From the NCBI GenBank assembly GCA_020205615.1, contig CM035151.1, positions 42,218,977 through 42,282,976 of the forward strand: a DNA stretch of 64,000 nt, given 5' to 3'. Source of the stretch: Panax quinquefolius (Eukaryota; Streptophyta; Magnoliopsida; Apiales; Araliaceae). The notes under the pieces were generated by a model that ran no database searches, was not told the origin of the DNA, and saw only the letters and a list, made by a program, of their open reading frames with translations. A program made the translations under genes and the position numbers. This document shows positions 12,005 through 22,321 of the stretch, piece by piece. Numbering within the stretch: the stretch's first letter is position 1; every line of letters starts with the position of its first letter.

Positions 12005-12659
12005 TTAAATCGTTGCATGTCCTCAAGCAACAAACACAAAACAATACTAACTATATGAAAACGACAACTCATGCAAATGCAACTAACTAAATGAACGTAA
12101 TTCCAGCAATCCAATAGCTCCCGTATATCCATAGGCCTCAGAAAAATCACAAAAACATGCTGATACATCATGTGACACAGATCAATGATATCCCAACAAT
12201 CAACTAATCTGAATCTGTTATTACTGAAATTGTGAGTGTGTGTTTAACAACCATGTTAACCCATGAAAGGCAAAAATATGAAAGATAATAAATTTCTTAG
12301 TAAGCATCATACAGTGTAAATCGAGAACTCATCAAATATACTTGCTTCAACTGAAATCAAACAATCACCCAAATTCAAGAGTCAAAATGGAATACTTATG
12401 CTTTTCTTTTCTTTATTTTATTTTTTTTATAACGGGGGCTTTTTGCACTTTTCCCGCTTTATTTGCATTTATTTATATTTTTTTTAAATATACATAAATG
12501 ATTGTGCAATGTCTCATCCCATTAGGCTAACAGTGTTACCCTTTAGCGAGCTTTCGACCAACGACACCCAGACCATGAAAGACCTTAGGCGCTAGGTGGA
12601 AAGACAATCCCTCATGTATTTTTGCTCAAGTAACAAAGACCCCAAACAAGACTAGTCAC

Positions 12660-12721
<62 letters not shown>

Positions 12722-13205
12722 TTTAGCTTATATATTTCAAATATTTTTCCCCCAAACTCGAGTTTATGTATAAATTCCGTCTTCACTAGCTATTCAAATT
12801 GTCCCGTCATTTCACTAGAAATCGTCCTTTAGAACTCTATTATCTAACCATTTAAATTATCATAGCCAACATTGTCCTTTTTTCAAAGTGCTTTCCTATA
12901 ATATCAGTGTCAAACAGATAAAGATTAACATTTATGTCAAGAAAATCATATCACTAACTCAACAATCCTTACTAGACTTGTTCATGCAATTCTACTATCA
13001 TCATTGACCCCCAAATATACGTACTATCAAAAACTGAAATTAACATGCAATCCTAAATGCAACAATAAACTAACAATCACAAACCAAATCCACAAACTAA
13101 TAAAAAAAACTACAACTGAGACATAAAACTTAACTACCCCCAAACTAATCTAGAGCAATGTCCTCATGCAAAAAATAAGGCAAAATAAAATAGAGGACTT
13201 CCCTG
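12005..13205 (-). other. 3' non-coding region of Athila B with conserved block and (TA)n
   Basis: No coding sequence is supported. It contains a block at 12501-12660 conserved with element A (about 796-953), a (TA)n microsatellite at about 12663-12715, and a second polypurine-like motif at about 13133-13172 (minus strand GCATGAGGACATTGC followed by TTTGGGGGT). That motif duplicates the arrangement found at the LTR edge. Confidence 0.75.
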
Positions 13206-13209
13206 ACGA

Positions 13210-14400
13210 GTTTATTCCTCAGGTGGAGCATCATCGTCCTCGCTCATCTCTTGATCGGAAGGGGAAAGACTGGCAGAACTGGAGCAGTTGGGAAATGGCT
13301 AAGTTGAACGCCCGGATGTGATTGGACGGTCAGTGCATTCTGTGCAGCAAATTGGTCAACTAAAAAGTTGAAAATCACATCTTGACATTCATACAAACGT
13401 ACATTCTGGGACTCCATGTTGTAGAACCAACCATCTATCTTTCGCTGGACTGTTTCGGGGAACACAACGCGATGAGCTGCTATAGATGGGCCATAAGTAG
13501 GTGGAGCCTGAGGTGGTGGGGCTTCTGTAGGTGTAACTTGGGGAATTATGAAACCCAATCCCCTAGGGTAATTTGCCCCACCTGTCCACACTTTATAACG
13601 ACAGATCAACTTGTAGTCCAACATGGGCACAGGCGTTTGAATCATCTCATCCGATTTCCATTTTACCCCAAACTTAGCACATAAAACGCAGATCAGTGAC
13701 GGATGTGGTAACCCTCCTGTGGTCCCTCCGCGAGATGCTCGGAGAATAGATTGCTGAATAAGATGGCCGACATCAATCTTTAGGCCTTGTATGATTGAGT
13801 ATAAGACCACAACCCTTTCTCTGGTTACGTGGCTCACATGTATGCAATGCATCAATTTGGCACAAATGAAGGCATACCATGCCTTTCCATAGAGACTGAG
13901 GTGTGACAACGGCAAAGTCATGCTGCCACGCTCAAGCATGGTCCATGTGGTGCCCAGTTGACACAGCTCCTGAATAATCTTTTGTAGTCCGGTCCATCAC
14001 TCACGAGTCTAGCATATTCATCATTAAGGCCCTCTAATGGTAGTTGATAACACCCATTTATATCCTCGTCACCGATTTCCACAGTTTTTCCTCTGACAAA
14101 TACCTCATAATGATCATGCTCGGGCAAGTTGGCATAAAATTCTTTCACGACCGCAATCACTGTCGGGTCAGGTTGTTCGGTGAGGGAGAACCGGTTTCTT
14201 TCAGCAATCATCACTGCTATTTCTCCATCCTTGGTTTGATCGGGCCTTAAACCACGTTTGGGGACTAATGAGCGGGTGGCCATCTTATTGAAGTTCTCGT
14301 GTTTCTACGGAGACAAACCCGGCCATTATCAAATCTTGGTGGAGCCGAGGCAGAACCAGAACTGTCGCCACGTTGTCGTTTGGAAGCCATGTAGAAAAAT
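13210..14400 (-). pseudogene. Athila B envelope-like / third ORF
   Basis: The downstream ORF survives as three overlapping minus-strand pieces: 14265-14468 (MASKRQRGDSSGS near 14391, probably the true start), 13918-14283 (EFYANLPEHDHYEVFVRGK, then GCYQLPLEG) and 13244-13939 (LYGKAWYAFICAKLMH, VGHLIQQSIL, VWTGGANYPRGLGFI, then a proline-rich tail). Frameshifts lie near 14270 and 13930. The central part resembles the 'putative plant transposon protein' family found in Athila third ORFs. I see no membrane segment, so an envelope role is by position only. The start is supported by position after the spacer. Confidence 0.65.
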
Positions 14401-14469
14401 TCTGCACAAATTAACAAGCACATATAGTAGAATTTAGCATCATGTGAATATGTAAAAAATTGACCCATA

Positions 14470-15545
14470 TCACAACCCCCAAACTATTTCTTATAAAAAC
14501 TTTGTTGCTCAATAGTTGGAGACATGAGGCAACTTGGGACCGAATTACATGCAATATTACTAACATGGTTGATAGTAAATCAAACTTACGGCACATATAG
14601 AAATAATTATCTCCAATTAATAAATATGATCATTGTATGTTATAGAGGAAGGAATTTATTCTAGTAGAGAAAATTCGACCCAAGACCAAAACTTGATACT
14701 TGACGAATGATATAGAAATCATTGATGCAAATTATCAAAGAAAGTTCACATGGACATTTGATCAAACACATTATAAGCATACTATAATATTTTATGGGCA
14801 TAACTAGTTGTAAAGTAATGAACCACCCATATCATAGGGTTCATCATGGTTTACAATCTCTATTGCAAGTGAGGCACACACGATTTACACATACCCATAA
14901 ATACTGAAGATATGTGGTGCAACAAAAATCGACATTGAAAGTTAAAACATACCTTGGGGAGGGTATAGTAATCACAATTTTATGAGATGATGGCTGGAAC
15001 GAGTGTGCAAGGGTTGAAGGCTCCACAGATTATGCAATTTATAATAAATAGAAGGGATCGTTACCATATTAGAGCAAGAGACGTGTAATGGAGATTGTGG
15101 GACACAAGTTGAGGAGAGACAAGATGGAACCGAATGAAATTGAAAAGGAATAGAATCGCAGACTCGACCCAGGTATTTGGCTGAGTTATAGTATTGGTAT
15201 AGCACCGAGGCGCTGCCTAGTAGTAGCTGCTGTGACCCTATTGCGTCGGGGCGCTGAATATTAGGTCGAGACGGCCAGGTATTGGCATGGGTTGTCGAAG
15301 TCCGGACCTCGTCACGGGAGTGAATATTAGGTCGAGAGGCAGTCTTGGGGTATTGAATAGTCATACAAACTTGGCTTGGCTGGAATTTCGGCTCATCTGT
15401 TAATCAATAAAAGTGCATGAAGTCAAATAAAATAAACTAGAATAAGAATTAAAAATAAAATATGATATAAATATAAAAATAAATAAAAATGAAAATTCTT
15501 GGGGTTGCCTCCCTATAGCGCTTGGGTTACAGTCGTCAGCCCGAC
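14470..15545 (-). other. Spacer between pol and third ORF of Athila B
   Basis: This is a non-coding spacer. A direct repeat of TGAATATTAGGTCGAGA occurs at 15255-15271 and 15321-15337 (66-bp period) in a GC-richer patch (15160-15340). The post-pol motif GGGAGGCAACCCC (minus strand) lies at about 15497-15512, matching the one in A. It might serve as a splice acceptor or secondary priming site for the third ORF, but that is inference. Confidence 0.6.
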
Positions 15546-15558
15546 TTTGCGGTGTTGC

Positions 15559-16764
15559 TCAGTTGTCCACTGGTTCGGAGAGGTACTGGACCGTAGCTTG
15601 ATGTTTGATGGGTCCACTCCAGTAATGTTTCAAACGTTGACCGTTGACCTTGAATGTACGCTTTGAGTTCGGTTCCTCGACCTCAATGTTTCCGTATGGA
15701 GCGACAGATATAATCACGAATGGCCCAGACCGCCGGGATTTCAATTTCCCAGGAAATAACTGCAAGCGTGAGTTGAAAAGTAGTACTTGTTGGCCCGGTT
15801 CAAATGTCCGATCGAGAATTTTCTTATCATGCCAGGCTTTGACTTTTTCTTTGTAAAGCTTTGCGTTCTCGTAGGCATTGAACCGAAATTCATCCATCTT
15901 GTTTAACTGCAGTAACCTTTTCTCACCCGCCGCTTCTAGATCAAAGTTCAGTTTCTGCATGGCCTAGTGTGCACTGTGATCTAGCTCGACTGGAAGGTGA
16001 CACGCCTTTCCAAATACCATTCTGTAAGGTGACATATCGATTGGGTTTTTGTACGCTGTTCGATATGCCCATAAGGCATCGTCAAGACGCAATGACCAAT
16101 CTTTTCATGACGAATTGACCACTTTTTCCAGAATTCTCTTAACCTCCCTATTCGATACTTCGGCTTGACCATTGGTTTGGGGATGATAAGCGAATGCTAT
16201 TTTATGACGAACCCCATACTTTACAAGCAATTTTGTGAACTGCTTATTACAGAAATGAGTTCCCTCATCACTTATTATGGCTCTCGGCGTCCCAAATCGG
16301 GTGAAGATATTTTTCTTTAAGAATCGGAGAACAACGTTGGCGTCATTTGTGGGTAAAGCTACGGCTTCTACCCATTTGGAAATATAATCGACCGCCAACA
16401 GGATGTACTGATAATTAAAGGACGATGGAAACGGTCCCATAAAATCGATTCCCCATACGTCGAATAGTTTAACCTCCAGAATTGTGTTGAGTGGCATTTA
16501 ATTGCGCTTGGAGATATTACCTACGCGTTGGCATCGATCGCATTTCAGCACAAAGAGGTAAGCATCTTTGAATAAAGAAGGCCAGAAAAATCCTGATTGT
16601 AGTACTTTTGCTACTGTTCGATCACCGGAATAATGACCTCCATAATCTGAGGAGTGGCAATGGCCTAATATACTATCCATTTCTTCACGTGGCACACAAC
16701 GTCTTATCATTTGATCTGCACAGGCCTTAAATAAAAATGGTTCATCCCAATAGTATTGCTTCAC
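15559..16764 (-). pseudogene. pol: Athila B integrase
   Basis: Integrase is nearly complete in one frame. The zinc-binding HH-CC domain lies at 16510-16680 ([32 protein letters not shown]). The core has its first Asp in GIDFMGPF, second Asp in [10 protein letters not shown] and Glu in [10 protein letters not shown]. The C-terminal part is at 15559-15960 (MDEFRFNAYENAKLYKEKVK, GPFVII). Stops interrupt it at 16498 (TAA), 16105 (TGA, where relatives have Arg) and about 15965 (TAG, where relatives have Trp). All three catalytic residues remain. It shares its frame with the RNase H piece at 16924-17157. Confidence 0.9.
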
Positions 16765-16923
16765 ATCGTGGAGAAACTTCTTTCATTGTTGTGAGGTCAA
16801 ATCCGGAGGTAACACTTTGGCAACCACGTAATTCACATAGTTAGCATACCAAGGTAATATTGTGGTTACTCGGAACAGTTGTTCATCATGAAATTTTTCA
16901 TTGATCAGTATGTTGTCTTCCTT

Positions 16924-18796
16924 CTATACCTCTGCGTTTTCCAACCGAGAAAGATGATCCGCCACCTGATTTTCTATCCCCTTTCTGTCCCGGATCTCCA
17001 GATCAAAATCTTGTAACAACAGTACCCACCATATCAAACGCGGTTTTGCATCCTTCTTCTCAATCAGATATTTAATGGCAGAATGATCAGTGTAGACAAT
17101 TAACCTTGGTGCCAATAAGATACGCTCTGAATTTGTCGAAGGCAAACACCACTGCAAGTAACTCTTTTTTGGTGGTTGTGTAGTTCAATTGGGCATCCGT
17201 CAATGTCTTACTAGAGTAGTAGATAGTGTGAAAAATCTTGTCGTGATGTTGACCCAACATCGCTTCCCCATCACAGTAGTCCATGGCGGCGCCGCACATC
17301 AATTCAAACGGTAAAGACCAATCGGGCGCCACAATAATTGGAGCAAAGACAAATTTCTTCTTTAATACCTCAAATGCCTCGATACATGACTGATCCATTT
17401 TGAACGTGACATCTTTCTCCAAGAGGGAACATAGGGGTTTCGAAATCTTTGAAAAATCTTTAATGAAACGTCTGTAGAAACCCGCATGTCCCAAGAAGCT
17501 TCGTATTCCCTTCACATATGATGGAGGAGGCAGTTTCTCAATCGTCTCAATTTTGTCTCTGTCCACCTCTAATCCTGATGCAGAAACCTTATGCCCCAGA
17601 ATAATCCCTTCTTGTACCATGAAATGGCATTTTTCCCAGTTAAGCACCAGGTTAGTCTCCACACATCTTTTTAACACCGAGATCAGATTCTTCAAGCACA
17701 AGTTAAAACTATCACCGAACATGGAGAAATCATCCATAAATACCTCTAAATTATGTTCGACCATATCGGAGAAGATTGCCATCATACATCGTTGGAAGGT
17801 TGCCGGTGCATTACATAAACCAAAAGACATACGCCAGAATGCAAATATATCGTATGGACATGTGAACGTGGTCTTTTCTTGATCTTCTAGAGCTATGGCA
17901 ATTTGATTATACCCGGAATATCCATCCAAAGAAATAAAGAGAATTGATGTCCCGCTAATCATCAACATCGATCAATAAGCAAGCAAAGGGAAGTGATCCT
18001 TGCGTGTTGCTTTATTCAACTTGCGGTAATCCATACATACTCTCCAGCTTGTAACAGTTCTAGTCAGGATGAGCTCATTGGCGTCGTTATTCACCACTGT
18101 CATACCCCCTTTCTTTGGTACGCATTGCACATGACTTACCCATGAACTGTCTGAGATTGAGTAAATAATACCAGCATCCAACCATTTTATGATCTCCTTT
18201 TTCACCACATCTTTCATTATGGGGTTTAGCCTTCTTTGCATCTCAATGGTTGATTTTGACCCCTCTTCCATTAAAATCTTATGTATACAGGAAGATGGGC
18301 TAATACATCGAATGTCCGCTATAGTCCACCCAATCGCTGTTTTGAATTCTCGCAAAACCCGTAGCAATTTTTCCTTTTGCGTGTCAGTTAACTCCGTAGA
18401 AATAATAACGGGTAGAGTCGAATCTTTCCCCAGATAAGCATACTCAAGATGAGAGGGAAGTGGCTTTAATTCCAACACCGGTGGCTCTTCTATCGAGGGT
18501 TTGCACTTTTTACCTTCCGTTTCGGGCCTATCGAGGGTATCGAATAGTTTATTGTTTTTCCAGAAAAACGATGTTGTATCTAGCCATTTGATCTGCTCAA
18601 TGTCCTCATCAATACCATAGTCGTCTGTTCGGAACAACATAGATTCTATCGGGTCCTCGGAGTATTTGCCGCAAAACTTGTGATTAACTGACTCATCCAT
18701 TAAATCCACCCGCAAACACTCACCTTTTTCCTTCAAATAAGACATTGATTTAAACACATTAAAAGTGACCTGCTGATCTTCAACTCGCATTGTCAA
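16924..18796 (-). pseudogene. pol: Athila B reverse transcriptase-RNase H
   Basis: RT spans 18796 to about 17300: DYRKLNKATRKDHFPL, FLDGYSGYNQ-like SLDGYSGYNQIAIA, FGLCNAPATFQRCMMAIF, and an intact catalytic box FMDDF. RNase H follows ([24 protein letters not shown], then [20 protein letters not shown] and ADHLSRLE). A TGA at 17972-17974 falls in a short scrambled segment before SLDGYSG. The only frameshift of the gag-pol run lies at about 17090-17157, inside RNase H. The conserved Asp of TDHS and Glu of KELL are present. The RNase H N-terminal SDYAVGA-type box is altered to MDYCDGE. Confidence 0.92.
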
Positions 18797-18805
18797 TTCT
18801 CCTTT

Positions 18806-19300
18806 CTATACGTCGATTAATGTTCTCCCCGTTGCTAAAAATGGTCGCCCGAAAATGATGGGAATTTCCTTGTCTGCTTCACAATCCAAGATAATGAAAT
18901 CTGCTGGGAAGATGAATTTATCCACTCTTACTAATATGTCTTCAACGATACCTCGTGGATATGTAACTGATCGGTCAGCCAACAATAAACTGATATTTAT
19001 TGGTTTTGGTGCCTTGAGCCCAAACTGACTATAGACTGATAATGGCATCAAATTAATACTGGCCCCCAAATCACATAATGCTCTTCTCAAAAACTAGTTA
19101 CCAATGTCGCACGAAATAGTAAAACTACCTGGATCTTTCAACTTCGGAGGCAACTTGTTCTGGATAATTGCGTTGCATTCTTCGGTTAGTGCTACTATTT
19201 TAAAATCACCCAGTTTCCTTTTCTTTGACAACACATCCTTCATGAACTTAGCTTAGCTCGGCATTTGTTCTAAAGCTTGGGCAAATGGGATGTTGATATG
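18806..19300 (-). pseudogene. pol: Athila B aspartic protease
   Basis: The active-site box [12 protein letters not shown] is present in the 94-aa open piece 18806-19090, which starts at an internal Met. Upstream in the same frame are KLPPKLKDPGSFTISCDIG and MPS-stop-AKFM. Stops at about 19095 (TAG) and 19250 (TAA) break it, and the TAG at 18806-18808 follows LIDV exactly as in A. The frame continues open into the RT segment (KGELTMRVEDQQVTF). The protease itself keeps its catalytic box. Confidence 0.88.
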
Positions 19301-19336
19301 CAACTTCTTGAAAATATCAAGAAATCTTGAAAACTG

Positions 19337-20932
19337 CTAATCTAACTTGGATTTCTGAAACCTCTGCGGATACGGTATGGGCGGCATTGTGACAGTTGGT
19401 TCTGGTGCATTCTGCTCTACGATTTCCTCTTTATCTTTCCCGGTTTCCACAACTTCTTCTATTTCAGCTATTGCGTTGTCCCCCTTTTCCTTATCCTTAA
19501 TTGTTTCGTGCAAGTCCTTCCCACTGCGTAAAGTTACAGCCTTGCAATGCTCGTTTCTGCCTGGATTTATTTCTGTGTCACTCAGGAGCGTTCCTAGTGG
19601 ACGGTTATTCAATGCATGTGCTATTTGTCCCACTTGATTTTCCAGATTCTTTAACGATGCCACATGGCTTTACAAAGTAAGCTCTACTTGATTCAATTTC
19701 TTTTCTTGTTCCTCGTTCTTTTTGTCAGAAGCTCTAATGAATTTTTCCAAGGCTTCTTCCAAACTTGATTTCCTCTCTGGTTGTTGAGTCTGATTTGGAA
19801 ATCCAGAGGTGTTTTGTTGTCTAGGTGGTTGAGCTGCAGCTTGATTATTACTCCATGAAAACCCCGGATGATCTTTCCAACCTGGATTATAAGCATTTTG
19901 AGTCGAGATCACGGTTGAGTTGAAGCGATTATAGTTTCCTACGAAATGTCTTGATTCGTAATTTATGGCACATTGATCCGTAGCATGACCCCCAGCACAC
20001 AACTCACAAACCATCGCTACCTACTGTGTGGCTTGTGGACGCCATGTTTCCATATGCTTAGCTATTGCGGTCACTTGTGTTGTTAATGCTGTCATCGCGT
20101 CCACTTCATACTTTCCCAATGCTTTCAGATGATTAGACCTCGTCATGGGCCACTGATAGTTGTTGGTGGCCATTGTCTCTAACAATTGATACGCCTCATC
20201 AAAACTCTTGGACATGATCGCTCCTCCTGCTGCTGCATCAATACTAGCCCTCGTGGACGCGTGCAAACCATCACAAAATATCCCTAATTGCATCCACTGC
20301 AGAATTCCATGATGAGGGCAATTACGGAGCATGTCCTTGAACCTTTCCCACACCTCATATAACGACTCTGAATCAAATTATGCAAAAGTGTGAATATCGT
20401 TCCGTAGTTTTGCCGACTTCGCTGGTGGGAAGAACTTAGCTAAAAAAATTTGAGCTAATTCATCCCAGGTGGTGATTGAACCAGGAGGCAAATAGTGTAA
20501 CCAGCTTCGTGCTTTATCTTTCAAAGTAAACGGGAACATCCTCAACCTTGTAGCATCTTCTGATACATTGTTGAATTTGAAGGTATCGCAAACTTCCAAG
20601 AAACTCAAGATATGCTTATTAGGATCATCTATCGAATTACACCCAAACTGGCATGTATTCTGTAGCAACTGAATTGTTCCTGGTTTTATCTCGAAACTGT
20701 TCGCATTGATTGATGACCTCTTAATACACGACTGTGAATCCATGACATTCGGCATGGCGTAATCCCTAAGTGATTTCTATTCGTTCTCTGCCATGTTCAC
20801 GGGTATTTCCTGGTATGCCAGTTCATCTTCCAAATATATAGCCTCACTATTCAAACGCACTTTTCAGAACTTCTTTTCGATGTCGTCTGTATACGGAAAA
20901 AGTTCCTTTTTAGCCTTCGATCTAGTGTGCAT
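19337..20932 (-). pseudogene. gag: Athila B gag
   Basis: The likely start is the ATG at 20930-20932 (MHTRSKAKKELFPY), about 100 bp from the primer site and in the same frame as everything to 17087. The domain includes FEIKPGTIQLLQN, WLHYLPPGSITTWDELAQ, CPHHGILQW and DAAAGGAIMSK. A Cys/His cluster CELCAGGHATDQC follows at about 19970-20010, then a coiled-coil-like stretch (LENQVGQIAHALNNRPLG) and an acidic linker. In-frame stops occur at about 20863, 20774, 20378 (TAA), 20021 (TAG), 19670 (TAA) and 19337 (TAG). Several fall where relatives have Gln or Arg. No frameshift is seen. Confidence 0.92.
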
Positions 20933-21036
20933 ACACGCACAAGAATTCCTGCCAATCCAAGAAGAAAAATAAGTAACGTTTAAATTAAGACCGAATTGAT
21001 TCTAACTAATATGAAATTAATATTAATAAAAAAAAA

Positions 21037-21054
21037 TCCCCGGCAACGGCGCCA
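21037..21054 (-). promoter_or_regulatory. Primer-binding site of Athila B (tRNA-Asp)
   Basis: The plus strand reads TCCCCGGCAACGGCGCCA. The element strand is therefore TGGCGCCGTTGCCGGGGA, an 18-nt match to the tRNA-Asp 3' end including CCA, as is usual for Athila. It lies six bases from the LTR. Confidence 0.93.
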
Positions 21055-21060
21055 AAAACT

Positions 21061-22321
21061 TGTTGGTTGATTTCACAATTAATAATTACGTGCAAGTATA
21101 CACGGTCAACAAGTAATAAAGTGATAAGAAAAGTATCGTTCCCACAGAGAATTCTAATTAATAAATCTCAACTACTAGCACTATATCAATCCAATTTTAT
21201 TTAAACAATGATAAATTATGGTTTTCTGAAAATTAAATTAAACAATTAAAGATATTATTCTAAAATAAGCAAATAAATAAACTCAGATTTGACTGACTGA
21301 TTTCCAATAATTAACGATTAAGACTCCAATATCCCCAATTATGAACTATAAATCAGTTATCCAATTATCCCAATTATTATGTTTCCTGAATTGTTAACAA
21401 GAATTCTCAAATGTCAAAAGTCCTTTTCCAAGTAATCAGCCGACTTATATTTAATCCAAATTAATCATGCTATATTCCTATGCAAAATAAGTGAATTAAA
21501 ATCTTTCAATTCCAATTCCTTATGTGTTACATGCGGTGAAAAGATATTTCCATTCAATTCACAAACCTAATTATTCACTATGCAAATAAATAAGTCACAC
21601 GTTATCAAACCCAGTTCTAACCCTAGAATTCCTCTTTCAATTCCTTCTAGAATAACAAGGTAATTATTAGCCAAATAATTAATCAAAAGATGCAAGGCAT
21701 GATAAACAATTCACTTCAACATAAATAATTGGAATAAACTGAATAACTAATTTATAGCCATAAAAGGTTCAATTTAAATCTTAATTAAAGAATTAGTTCA
21801 TAACGGAAATAAAAACCAATAATTGTTTGCAAATCATCCTTGAAGAATTACAAATTAAAGATAAGGAGAAGAAGAAGAAAACTCTTTAGCCAATCCTTAG
21901 TCTTCAAGTAATCCTCGTGTAGCCTCCAATGAATGAATGAATAGATGAATCCCCCTTTTACTAATTTCAGCACTTTAATCCCCTTTTATAGCATGCCACA
22001 ATCCCAATCCAATTAGGCTTTAAACAACAATCAATTTAGTGGGTAAACGAAAAAGTCAACGCGCAAGTCCCTGGTCAACGCCTGACACGGCCTAGCTCCA
22101 GCGCCCCGGCTCTATCTGTAGTTCAATTCCCAGAGCCCTGGCGTTGGGCTTCCAAAAATTATAATTATTCCCTTTTCAGCTTAAATTCCCTCGTTTGCTC
22201 CTGCAGCTCCCAAATCTGCAAAATAACACCTAAACACAGCAAAAATATTCTTAAACGACTCGAAGATACAACAATTTAAACCCAAGTATATCCGATTTAT
22301 GGGTATATTACCCAATCATCA
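21061..22321 (-). repeat. 5' LTR of Athila B
   Basis: The 1261-bp LTR runs TGTTGGTTGA ... CCAATCATCA and is nearly identical to 10728-11991 except in the GC-rich patch at about 22060-22210. A TATA box is at about 21981-21990 (TATAAAAGGG on the minus strand). TCGAG follows at 22322-22326. Confidence 0.96.

Larger units (their letters stand above)
10728..22321 (-). mobile_element. Athila-type retrotransposon B, complete, TSD TCGAG
   Basis: This is an 11,594-bp minus-strand Athila element with both LTRs (10728-11991 and 21061-22321), both ending TG...CA, flanked by TCGAG at 10723-10727 and 22322-22326. The order on the minus strand is LTR, tRNA-Asp primer site, gag-protease-RT in one frame, RNase H-integrase after one frameshift, post-pol motif, envelope-like ORF, conserved 3' block, polypurine tract, LTR. 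The near-identical LTRs and the largely kept frame make it the younger of the two Athila copies. It still carries more than eight stop codons and is not autonomous. Confidence 0.96.

Noticed and set aside
21037..21054. tRNA-like sequence
   Set aside because: Only the 18-nt 3' end complement is present next to the LTR, so it is a primer-binding site and not a tRNA gene.
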